64,000 bases of DNA from Paenibacillus sp. Its GTDB lineage: Bacteria; Bacillota; Bacilli; Paenibacillales; YIM-B00363. The DNA lies in NCBI RefSeq assembly GCF_031177825.1, contig NZ_JAPSKE010000006.1, positions 186,001 to 250,000 on the forward strand, in the 5' to 3' direction. Both the position numbers and the translations under genes were made by a program. Of this stretch, positions 31,928 to 40,340 are shown in pieces. Below the pieces are notes generated by a model. That model searched no databases, was not told where the DNA came from, and saw only the letters and a program-made list of their open reading frames with translations. Within the stretch, counting starts at the first letter, position 1, and each line of letters begins with the position of its first letter.

Positions 31928-33739
31928 ATGAAGATCGGGTGGAAGACGCCGGCGGGAGCGAGATCGTTCCGCCATTGGGGGCTGGAGAAGAAGCTCATTC
32001 TCGTCTACGGGCTCATGATGATCGTCTCGGCGTGGATCGTGACGTGGATCGGCTTCCGGCAGTATCATCACAATCTGACCGAACGCGTCGGCGAATTCGG
32101 ATTGAACCTGGCGGACCAAGTGAGCCGCAACCTCGACAATTACCTCGCGGAGATCGACGGCCTGTCGATGACCTTCTACTTGGACGGAGTGGACGGGCTG
32201 CGCGGGAAGAAGGACCCGTTGGATCTCTATATGGAGCGGATCGCCGTCGACGAGGCGCTTCGCAACATTATGTTTTTCATGCCGTTCCGGCATATTCAGG
32301 GCATCTATTGGATCAGCGACGGAGAAGTGCAGTACTCCCAATACGGCGTGGGCAAGTGGGTCGACCATAGCGATTTCGTAGCGGAAGGCGGGTACGACCG
32401 GGTGCTGACCGCGGATGGAAGCGGTGTCATTCTGCCGCCGTACCGCCCGGACCCGGCCGAGACCGGGGAACGGTTTATTTTCTCGTATGCGCGAAGCATC
32501 GTGAACGTGGCCAACCGGGCGTCGTACGGCGTGCTGCTCATCGACTTGTCGACCGACCATCTGCTCGAGCTGCTGGAGGAGACGAAGGCGAAGACGTCGT
32601 CCACGCTGTTCATCGTGGACGACGCCGGCACGATCGTATTTCATCCGGATGCGCGGCTTATCGGAACGGCGTTCTCCCCGGCGTTACCCGGCGCGTACGG
32701 GACATTCGAGACCGACTGGAACGAAGGGCGGACGATGGTGCAGTACGTCCGGTCCGACCGTTCCGGATGGACGGTCGTCAATACGGTCCCCACGCGGCAG
32801 CTGTCCGACGAGCTCGCGATGTTGCGCAATCTGTCGATCGCGTTCACGGCCGTGGCAGCGTTGTTATCCATCTTCTTGTCCTCCCTCTTCACAGTCACGG
32901 TCATTAAACCTCTCAAAGGCATGGAACGGCTGATGCGCCGCGTCGAGATGGGCGATTACAGCGTCCGCTTCCCGCAGCAGACGCAGGACGAGATCGGGCG
33001 CCTCGGCCGAAGCTTCAACCATATGGTCGAGAAGATCAACGAGCTCGTCAACCGGGTGCTGACGATGAAGATCTATCGGCAGCAGGCGGAAGTGAAAGTG
33101 CTTCGCAGTCAGATCAATCCCCATTTTCTGTATAACACGCTTGAATCGATTAATATGAAGGCCGAGCTGAACGAGGATTACGAGGTGGCGGACATGGTGT
33201 CGCTGCTCGGCAAGCTGTTCCGGTTATCCCTTCAGGAGAACGCGGAATACATTCCGTTGTCCCGGGAAGCGGAATATACCGAGGTGTATATGCGCCTGCA
33301 GCGGATCCGCTTCCCGAAGCTGCGGTATACCGCGGCGTTCGACGAAGAGGTTCTTCGCGCGTATACGCTGCCGTGGATCATACAACCTCTCGTGGAAAAT
33401 GCACTCGTCCACGGCATCGCGCCCGCCCGCGGGCAAGGCGCGATCGAAATATCGGCCGAACGGCGCGGAGACGATCTGGCGATCCGGATCGCGGACGACG
33501 GCTGCGGGCTCGACGAGGCGCGGCTCGCGGAGGTGAACGGGCGGCTGCGGGACGCGGAGCGGAACGACGACGACCGGCATGACGGCCATATCGGGTTGAC
33601 GAACGTCCATAAGCGAATTTATCGCGCGTACGGGGAAGGATACGGTCTTACGATCGAGCGGCGGCCGGGCGGGGGCACGGTCGCGACGATACGGATGCGC
33701 TTTACGCGCGAAGGAGGAGACGTCGAATGCTTAAGCTGA
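31928..33739 (+). CDS. Sensor histidine kinase, YesM family
   Basis: The kinase is about 603 aa from ATG 31928, nine bases after GAGGG; ATG 31907 (overlapping the permease stop as ATGA) is an alternative. It has a transmembrane helix at about 22-42, an extracellular dCache-like sensor region, a second helix at about 300-322, a HAMP domain (MRRVEMGDYSVRFPQ), and a His-kinase domain with the phospho-His in INPHFLYNTLES, at about residue 399. The ATPase includes PLVENALVHG and ADDGCGLD. It overlaps the response regulator by 13 bases. It probably senses rhamnose-containing material, given the linked rhamnosidase; that is inference. Confidence 0.9.
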   Translation: MKIGWKTPAGARSFRHWGLEKKLILVYGLMMIVSAWIVTWIGFRQYHHNLTERVGEFGLNLADQVSRNLDNYLAEIDGLSMTFYLDGVDGLRGKKDPLDLYMERIAVDEALRNIMFFMPFRHIQGIYWISDGEVQYSQYGVGKWVDHSDFVAEGGYDRVLTADGSGVILPPYRPDPAETGERFIFSYARSIVNVANRASYGVLLIDLSTDHLLELLEETKAKTSSTLFIVDDAGTIVFHPDARLIGTAFSPALPGAYGTFETDWNEGRTMVQYVRSDRSGWTVVNTVPTRQLSDELAMLRNLSIAFTAVAALLSIFLSSLFTVTVIKPLKGMERLMRRVEMGDYSVRFPQQTQDEIGRLGRSFNHMVEKINELVNRVLTMKIYRQQAEVKVLRSQINPHFLYNTLESINMKAELNEDYEVADMVSLLGKLFRLSLQENAEYIPLSREAEYTEVYMRLQRIRFPKLRYTAAFDEEVLRAYTLPWIIQPLVENALVHGIAPARGQGAIEISAERRGDDLAIRIADDGCGLDEARLAEVNGRLRDAERNDDDRHDGHIGLTNVHKRIYRAYGEGYGLTIERRPGGGTVATIRMRFTREGGDVECLS

Positions 33740-35232
33740 TGATCGTCGACGACGAGGAGACGATTCGGGCGGGCTTGTCGCAGCTCGTCGGGCGCTTGCT
33801 GCCGGAGTGGGAAGTGACGCGGACGTGCGAGGACGGAGAGGCGGCGCTCGAATGTTTGGAGGAAGCCGCGCCCGACCTTGCGATCATCGATATCCGCATG
33901 CCGGTCATGGACGGGCTGGAGCTGTCGAAGGAGCTGGAACGCGTTCGGCCGGAGCTGCACAAGATCATTCTGTCCGGCCACGAGGAATTTACGTACTTGC
34001 AGACGGCGATGCGGTACGGCGTCGCGGACTATCTGCTGAAGCCGATCCAACGGGAGGAGCTCGTGCAGGCGGTGCGGAAGGTCGAGGCGCGCCTGCAGGA
34101 GAGGCGTCGCCGTTCGGCGGCCCGCCTCGAGAAGCTGCTGCTCGAATGGATCGTCAGCCAGAGGGAGGACCGATTCCGGGAGCTGCGCGAGGCGTTCCGC
34201 GAGGAGGCGGGCTCGCCGGGGGAGCGAGCGTACGTCGTCGCGGCGTTCCTATGGGAGGAGGGGGGCTCGACCGGCCTCGGCTCCGACGGTCGGCTTCGAG
34301 CGGAGCGCGCGGATCGGGAGCTGGAGCGGCTCCTGCCGGGAGCGCGGGCGCTGGCGAGCGTGGAGCTGGCGGAAGCCTGCACGTTGACGGTCGCGGAGGG
34401 AAGCGCCTTGCCCGGCGATGCCTTCCCGGCGGAGCCGGCGCCCCGCTGCGGTCAAGGCAACGGCTTGATCGGCTTCGGCCGCTCCGCGCCGTTCCGCGAC
34501 TTCGACGACTTGAAGGAAGCGTATCATCGGGCGATGACGTTAGCCGCGTCAAGGGATGCGGTACCGGGAGGGGAGGCAGAGGAGCCGGACTGGAGCAGGC
34601 GGTTGACGTTGGCCGCGGAGCTGAACGACGAAGGCGAGCTTCTGGACGGCCTTCGCGGTTGGACGCGGGACATCCGCGCGCTGTCGGAGCGCCAGCCGTC
34701 GCGGATGGCGATGCGCTGCTTCCAATTGCTCGGGTTTCTCTCCGGACCCGCTCTCGCGGCCGTCCGGACGACGCTGGGCGCTCAGCTGCGCGAAGCGGGC
34801 GCGAGGTTCGGGGAACGGCTCCCGATCGCGTTGACGCCGTCCGCTCTGCTGCAGTCAATCGAGCGATTCGTCGACGAGCTCCAATGGGAGGCGTCGGCGG
34901 AGCGGAATTCGCGGAAGGTCATCCGGAAGGCGCTGCAGCTTATCAAGGAGGCTTACGCAGATCCGGGGTTGAACCTTGAGATGTTGGCGCACCAGGTATA
35001 CTTGCACCCGACCTATTTCAGCGAGCTGTTCAAGGAGACGACGGGGCGGAAGTTTATCGAATACGTGACCGAGGTTCGGCTGGAGGAGGCGCGTCGGATG
35101 CTGCGGGAGACGGACATGAAGATGTACGAGGTGGCGTGCGCCGTCGGGTACACGAGTCCGAAATATTTCGGAACGTTGTTTCGGAAGCGATTCGGCGTCA
35201 CGCCGATGGAGTACCGAGAGAAGGGGCAGTGA
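33727..35232 (+). CDS. Response regulator, YesN family
   Basis: The 501-aa product has a receiver domain (LMIVDDEE, phospho-acceptor in IIDIRMPVMDG at about residue 57, Lys in YLLKPIQ at about 108), a variable middle, and a C-terminal AraC-type HTH pair (about 400-498; LEMLAHQVYLHPTYFSELF and VACAVGYTSPKYFGTLF). The start ATG 33727 follows AAGGAGG. It likely activates the importer and the binding-protein/rhamnosidase genes downstream. A candidate promoter for those genes (TTTTCC-17-TACGCT, 35304-35332) lies in the following 145-base gap. Confidence 0.9.
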   Translation: MLKLMIVDDEETIRAGLSQLVGRLLPEWEVTRTCEDGEAALECLEEAAPDLAIIDIRMPVMDGLELSKELERVRPELHKIILSGHEEFTYLQTAMRYGVADYLLKPIQREELVQAVRKVEARLQERRRRSAARLEKLLLEWIVSQREDRFRELREAFREEAGSPGERAYVVAAFLWEEGGSTGLGSDGRLRAERADRELERLLPGARALASVELAEACTLTVAEGSALPGDAFPAEPAPRCGQGNGLIGFGRSAPFRDFDDLKEAYHRAMTLAASRDAVPGGEAEEPDWSRRLTLAAELNDEGELLDGLRGWTRDIRALSERQPSRMAMRCFQLLGFLSGPALAAVRTTLGAQLREAGARFGERLPIALTPSALLQSIERFVDELQWEASAERNSRKVIRKALQLIKEAYADPGLNLEMLAHQVYLHPTYFSELFKETTGRKFIEYVTEVRLEEARRMLRETDMKMYEVACAVGYTSPKYFGTLFRKRFGVTPMEYREKGQ

Positions 35233-35377
35233 GGGGGGATGCCGCGAAGCCGGGCGGAACGGGAACAACCGAAAAAAAGGGAAGAAAGCGGAATTTTGCG
35301 TCGTTTTCCAGGAATGGCCGATCCGGTACGCTAGGGGGGAAGCTAAGGAGCCGATACTCTTGGGGAGGTTACAAGAA

Positions 35378-36724
35378 ATGACGAAGTGGAAACGGTCGTA
35401 TGCATTGCTGACGGGAATGTCGCTGCTTCTGGCGGCATGCTCCGGCGCGAGCGGCGGCGGAACCGGCGATGCAGGGGGGGACGGAACGACGGCCTCGGCG
35501 GAAAATGGAAGCGGATCCAACCGCGGCGGCGCGGCCGATTCGGGGGAGAAGGTGACGCTGAAGGTCAGCGGCTTCAAGTCCGGCTCGGAGCTCGGGGCGA
35601 TTCCGGAAATCAACGAGTCGTTCATGGAAGCGAATCCGAACATCGAGGTCGTCTACGAAGGCATGCCGGGCACGCAGTTTAAGGAGTTTCTAAAGGCGCG
35701 CTTCGCGGCGAACGACGCTTCCGACGTCATTATGATCCATCCGGGGATGTCCGACGTCATCGCGTACGGGAAGGCCGGATACTTGCTCGATTTGTCCGGC
35801 GAGCCTTGGATCGGGAACTTCACGGAGGCGTCGCTGAAGGCGACGTCGTCGGACGGCCAAGTATATGCGATCCCGAACGACATGAACGTGTTAGGGGTGT
35901 ATTACAACCAGAAGATGTTCGACGAGCTCGGCGTCGCCGTGCCCGAGACGTGGGATCAGTTCATGCAGGCGGCGGAGCGGCTCAAGGCGTCCGGCGTCAC
36001 GCCGATCTCCATCGGCAACAACGACGGGTGGATGACGCTGGCCGCGCTGTATACGATGGCGCCCGGCTTGGTGTACGCGGACAACCCCGACTTCGACGCG
36101 CAGCTGAACGCCGGCGAGACGACGTTCGCCGAGGGCTGGAAGACGATGGTCGAACGGTGGTTCGCGCTGGACGAAGCGGGCTACCTGACCGCGAAGAGCA
36201 CGGGCGTCAACCTGGAGCAAGCGCAGCAGGCGTTCGCGACGGGCGAAGCGGCGATGTACATTGACGGCAATTGGTCGCTGCCGGGCATTCAGAGCGCGAA
36301 CCCGGATCTGGCGGTCGGCATGTTCCCGATGCCTTCGAACGGAGAAGGGCAGGACGCGATCGCCTCCGCGGCGGTCGGTACGACGTTCGCGATCAATAAG
36401 AACACCAAGGTCGCCGATGCGGCCAAGAAATACTTAGAGTTCTGGTCGCAGACGGAGACGCAGAAGGCATGGGCGAAGAGCCAGCAAGCGTTCATGACGA
36501 TCAAGGGCGAGACGGGCGAAGTGAATCCGGCGCTGCAGAGAATCGCCGACGTCGTGGCGAGCGGCCGCAGCTACCCGTTCCTCGACCAAGGCTGGGCGTT
36601 CGGCGGCGCGGCGACGGCGGAGATGATGACGTCCGCGCAAGGCGTGTATCTGAAAGCCATCACGCCGGCCGAGATGCTGGAAAACATGGACAACGCGTGG
36701 TCTTCGGCGGCTAGCAATCAATAA
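35378..36724 (+). CDS. Family 1 extracellular sugar-binding lipoprotein
   Basis: The 448-aa product starts at ATG 35378 behind GGGGAGG; the in-frame start at 35360 lies upstream of that site. Lipobox LAAC at about residue 23 is followed by a Gly/Ser-rich linker. The mature protein fits the smaller MalE/UgpB-type family 1 fold (EANPNIEVVYEGMPG, YNQKMFDELGVAVPETWDQF, FATGEAAMYIDGNW). It matches the UgpA/UgpE-type permeases encoded 4 kb upstream on the other side of the two-component genes, so they form one importer. No other binding protein lies in this module. Confidence 0.9.
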   Translation: MTKWKRSYALLTGMSLLLAACSGASGGGTGDAGGDGTTASAENGSGSNRGGAADSGEKVTLKVSGFKSGSELGAIPEINESFMEANPNIEVVYEGMPGTQFKEFLKARFAANDASDVIMIHPGMSDVIAYGKAGYLLDLSGEPWIGNFTEASLKATSSDGQVYAIPNDMNVLGVYYNQKMFDELGVAVPETWDQFMQAAERLKASGVTPISIGNNDGWMTLAALYTMAPGLVYADNPDFDAQLNAGETTFAEGWKTMVERWFALDEAGYLTAKSTGVNLEQAQQAFATGEAAMYIDGNWSLPGIQSANPDLAVGMFPMPSNGEGQDAIASAAVGTTFAINKNTKVADAAKKYLEFWSQTETQKAWAKSQQAFMTIKGETGEVNPALQRIADVVASGRSYPFLDQGWAFGGAATAEMMTSAQGVYLKAITPAEMLENMDNAWSSAASNQ

Positions 36725-36749
36725 AAAATTCTTATTCCGGGGTGGTACC

Positions 36750-39700
36750 ATGATTGGAAGAAAGAATCGTTCTTGGTTCGCGCGGATGGTCACCGTCAGC
36801 TTGCTGCTTACGTCGATATGGGGGGGGCCTGCCATGGCCGAGGAGACCGCGGCCACGGATGCCGCAGCCGCGGAAGCCGACGGGAACGTCGCATTCGGGA
36901 AAACCGTCACCTCCTCCTCCAGCTACGATGCGGACGGATGGGGGAAGCCGTATCTCGTCGACGGCTCGAAGACGGGCCCGGGCTTGCATGCGCTCGGATT
37001 CACGACGTTCCCGGCGGCGGGCCAGCCCCCCGCCGGCTCGCCGGCTTGGGTCATGATCGATCTGGGGAACGCGTACCTGATCGACCGGGTCGCCCTCTGG
37101 CCGCGCAGCGATAACGGCATGTCGAACGTCGGCATGGGCTTTCCCGTCGACTTCAAGGTGCTCGCTTCCGCCGACGGCGCGGCATGGACGACGCTGTACG
37201 AGACGACCGGCTACCCGACGCCTTCGGACGGCCGCAGTTTGGAGATTTCGTTTACCAAGCAGCAGGCTCGTTACGTTAGAGTGGAAGCGACGCGGCTGCA
37301 GGCGGATAACTTCGGCCAGACGGTCATGCAGCTTAGGGAGATGGAAGTGTTTCTCGCGCCGAACGACATGCCGGATCAAGAGGTCGTCGACCGCGACGCC
37401 GCCGAGCTGACGATCGGCGAGACCGAGAACGTCTCGACGTACTTCGCGCTGCCGACGTACGGAGCCTGGGGCTCGGTCATCGCGTGGAGCAGCTCCGATC
37501 CGTCCGTCGTGGACGCGGCGGGGCGCGTCGTTCGCCCGGTCGCCGGGGAGCCCCCGGCCGCCGTCACGTTGACGGCGACGATCCGAAGCGGAGACGTCGT
37601 TCAGGAGAAGGCGTTCCCCGTCACGGTGAAGCCGCATAAGCCCCGGGAGCCGGAGCCGGAGAAGTTCACCGTCGGCGTGTTCTGGCCTCCGACTTGGGAA
37701 TACACGAACGAGCAGCAGTACCAGTGGCTGCAAGAAGCGAACGTAGACGTGCTGCAGAACGTGCTCGGCTCCGGGCTGGACACGGAGGAGCGCAACGTCA
37801 AGATGCTGGATTTGGCGGAGCGGTACGGACTGAAGGTGAACGTCGCCGATCCGCGCATCCGCGGGACGGATGAGCAAATCGCGGAAGTCGTGAACACGTA
37901 CAAAAATTATTGGGGCACGGCCGGGTACTACATCCGAGACGAACCCGGCATCTCCGAGCTGCCTGCGCAGGCGCATATGTACCACGAGGTGCTGAAGCAC
38001 GACGGCGAGAGGAATCCGTACGTCAATCTGCTGCCGAACATTTACGGCGACCGCTACGAGCCGGATTACGTCCGGGCGTTCGTCGAGCTGGTCGGCGCGG
38101 ACCGGTTGAAATCCTTGTCGTACGATAACTATCCGTTCCTGGCGAACAACGCGTTCGACAACGGTTGGTACGATACGGCGGACATCATTCGCCGCGTCGG
38201 ACTCGCGTACGATGTAAAGACGGGATCGTACTTACAATCGGTCGGATACGGCAGTTCCCCGACGAACGTGCATCATCGCGATCCGAGCGAAGCGGATATG
38301 CGGTTCAACGTCTATTCGTACCTGGCGTACGGCTTTAAGTACGTGACGTGGTTTACGTATTGGACGCCGACGAATCGAGGGGAACATTTCGAAAATGCGA
38401 TCATCGACGCCGAAGGCAACAAGACGGCGAAGTACGAGCCGTTCCAGCGGCTGAACGGCGAGATGAAGCAGCTCGGCAAGACGTTGATTCGCTTGGACGC
38501 GAAGGAAGTGTATCACACGGGCGCGGCGATGCCGACCGCCTCCGCGAAGCGGCTGCCGGAGAATTTCTATTTAGCGCCCGCGAACGCGGCGGACGAGACG
38601 CTCGTCTCCTACCTGGTGCATAAGGATACGGCTAGATCGTACGTCATGGTCGTCAACAAGTCGCTGACGGACAGCAAGACGTTCACGTTTAAGGCGGATC
38701 CGAGAATTAGCGGCGTGAACGAAGTGTCGAAGGTGGACGGCGCGGAAGCGCCGGCCGCGGGCTACGACGCGAAGAGCCGGACGCTGACCGATACGTTCTT
38801 GCCGGGCGAAGGGAAGCTGTACGCCTTGGTCGGGAACGTGCCCGAGTACGTCGGCCCGCAGACGCCGACCGTGCTCGAGGCGCCTTCGTCCGACGACCGC
38901 CATCCGCTGTCCAACTTGGCGTCGGGCGGGCGAGTTACGGCTTCTTCCGACATTAAGAATTGGGGCTGGCACGGCGACAACCTCGTGGACGGGAAGCGCA
39001 TCGGAGAGAGCGGCGATTTCGCGCCGAAGGGCTGGACCAGCCAGCCGTCGAAGACGCAACCGGCGTCTCCGGAGTGGGTCGGCGTCGACCTGGGCGCGAA
39101 TTACTTGGTGGACCGCGTCGTATTGTGGCCGCGGAACGATAACGGGACGAATCGAGGACTGGGCTTCCCGGTCGACTACAAGGTGCAGCTGTCGAACGAC
39201 CGGCAATCGTGGACGACCGCCGTCGTCGTAACGGGCGCGGCGTTGCCGAGCGAAGGCGAAGCGACGGAGCTGACCTTCGAAGCGACGCACGCCCGGTATG
39301 TGAGAGTCGAGGCGTCGAAGCTGCGCACCGATCCGTTCGGGGACTACGTGTTCCAGCTCGCGGAGCTCGAGGTTTATCAGCAAGATCCGGGCACGCGGCT
39401 GCGGCTGCAAGCGGGGACGACCGAGCTGGTGACCGGTCAGACGACGACGCTGCGCGTCGAACGATGGCTGGACGACGGCACGCTGGAGCCGGTACCGGGC
39501 GCGACCTTCGCCAGCAGCCGTCCGGACGTCGCCGTCATAGACGCCGCGGGCCGCGTGACGGCGGTCGCCCCCGGTACGACCGACATTGAAATAACGGCGA
39601 CGGCGGAGGACGGGACGGCAGATTCGCGCACGGTGCGGCTGACGGTGCGCTCGCTGGAGGCGCCTTGGTCGCTGACGACGTTCGGGGGCGCCGAAGCGGT

Positions 39701-40259
39701 TATCGTCTCCGAGCCGGGCGTCTTGGAGGTATCGGCGTCCGGCGCGTTCGGCGATGCCGGCGCGGAACGGTTCGCGTTCGTCCATCGACCGGGTCAAGGG
39801 AAAAACCAAGAATTGACCGGGACGATCCGCTCCTTCGGCATCCCGGGTGCGGCCGGCGGGCTCGACGGACGTTCGGGCCTCTTGTTCAGACAGACCGATA
39901 AGGGAACGACCGACGTCTTCCTGTCCGTCAGTCCGGAGGGGAGATTGGAGCTTCGAAGCGCGGCGTCCGACGACAAATCCGACGCCCTCGCGCAAGGCGA
40001 CTACGCTCCGCTGCCGGTCGAGCTGAAGCTCGTGCAGGACGGGAATCGATTCACTGGCTACTATAAGAAAGACGGAACGTGGCTGCCGATCGCCGGGGAC
40101 GTCGAGGCGTCCACCGTGAAGGCGAAGATGTCCGACGGTTGGCAGGCGGGCTTCGCCGCGTACTCGAACGTCGAGGCGGCGTTCCAGCGGACGACGGTCG
40201 ACGGGCTGACGCTGACGGCGCTTCCGCCGAACCCTAAGGCGCAAGATCCGCAAGAGTAA
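36750..40259 (+). CDS. Large secreted glycosidase-like protein with two discoidin (F5/8C) domains
   Basis: The 1169-aa protein has a signal peptide (about 1-30, ending AMAEE). Domain order as read: F5/8C discoidin (about 48-195, NVAFGKTVTSSSSYD ... RYVRVEATRL), an Ig-like domain (about 208-296), a TIM-barrel-like region (about 303-560) with YYIRDEPG near residue 395 and a conspicuous YWTPTNRGEHF segment, a beta domain (about 560-690), a second discoidin domain (about 720-880), a Big_2-type Ig domain (about 885-968) and a C-terminal LamG-like sandwich. The DEP motif places a Glu where acid/base residues lie in clan-A glycosidases, but I cannot name the family. It presumably binds and trims a rhamnose-containing polymer outside the cell before uptake. 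Confidence 0.75.
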   Translation: MIGRKNRSWFARMVTVSLLLTSIWGGPAMAEETAATDAAAAEADGNVAFGKTVTSSSSYDADGWGKPYLVDGSKTGPGLHALGFTTFPAAGQPPAGSPAWVMIDLGNAYLIDRVALWPRSDNGMSNVGMGFPVDFKVLASADGAAWTTLYETTGYPTPSDGRSLEISFTKQQARYVRVEATRLQADNFGQTVMQLREMEVFLAPNDMPDQEVVDRDAAELTIGETENVSTYFALPTYGAWGSVIAWSSSDPSVVDAAGRVVRPVAGEPPAAVTLTATIRSGDVVQEKAFPVTVKPHKPREPEPEKFTVGVFWPPTWEYTNEQQYQWLQEANVDVLQNVLGSGLDTEERNVKMLDLAERYGLKVNVADPRIRGTDEQIAEVVNTYKNYWGTAGYYIRDEPGISELPAQAHMYHEVLKHDGERNPYVNLLPNIYGDRYEPDYVRAFVELVGADRLKSLSYDNYPFLANNAFDNGWYDTADIIRRVGLAYDVKTGSYLQSVGYGSSPTNVHHRDPSEADMRFNVYSYLAYGFKYVTWFTYWTPTNRGEHFENAIIDAEGNKTAKYEPFQRLNGEMKQLGKTLIRLDAKEVYHTGAAMPTASAKRLPENFYLAPANAADETLVSYLVHKDTARSYVMVVNKSLTDSKTFTFKADPRISGVNEVSKVDGAEAPAAGYDAKSRTLTDTFLPGEGKLYALVGNVPEYVGPQTPTVLEAPSSDDRHPLSNLASGGRVTASSDIKNWGWHGDNLVDGKRIGESGDFAPKGWTSQPSKTQPASPEWVGVDLGANYLVDRVVLWPRNDNGTNRGLGFPVDYKVQLSNDRQSWTTAVVVTGAALPSEGEATELTFEATHARYVRVEASKLRTDPFGDYVFQLAELEVYQQDPGTRLRLQAGTTELVTGQTTTLRVERWLDDGTLEPVPGATFASSRPDVAVIDAAGRVTAVAPGTTDIEITATAEDGTADSRTVRLTVRSLEAPWSLTTFGGAEAVIVSEPGVLEVSASGAFGDAGAERFAFVHRPGQGKNQELTGTIRSFGIPGAAGGLDGRSGLLFRQTDKGTTDVFLSVSPEGRLELRSAASDDKSDALAQGDYAPLPVELKLVQDGNRFTGYYKKDGTWLPIAGDVEASTVKAKMSDGWQAGFAAYSNVEAAFQRTTVDGLTLTALPPNPKAQDPQE

Positions 40260-40282
40260 CGAATACACGCACTTTCGCGAAG

Positions 40283-40312
40283 CCTGGCTGCGTAGAGACG
40301 CAGCCAGGTTTT
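40283..40312 (+). terminator. Terminator between the discoidin protein and the rhamnosidase
   Basis: CCTGGCTGCG pairs perfectly with CGCAGCCAGG around a six-base loop, followed by TTTT. The rhamnosidase gene starts only 28 bases later, so either it relies on read-through or this hairpin sets a lower level of the intracellular enzyme. Confidence 0.75.
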
Positions 40313-40340
40313 GCGGCATTCGAAGGAGGCATTCGCGGAG

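Noticed and set aside
38571-40319. 582-codon minus-strand frame opposite the discoidin protein
   Set aside because: Antisense shadow of a codon-biased gene; no start signal and no recognisable domain.
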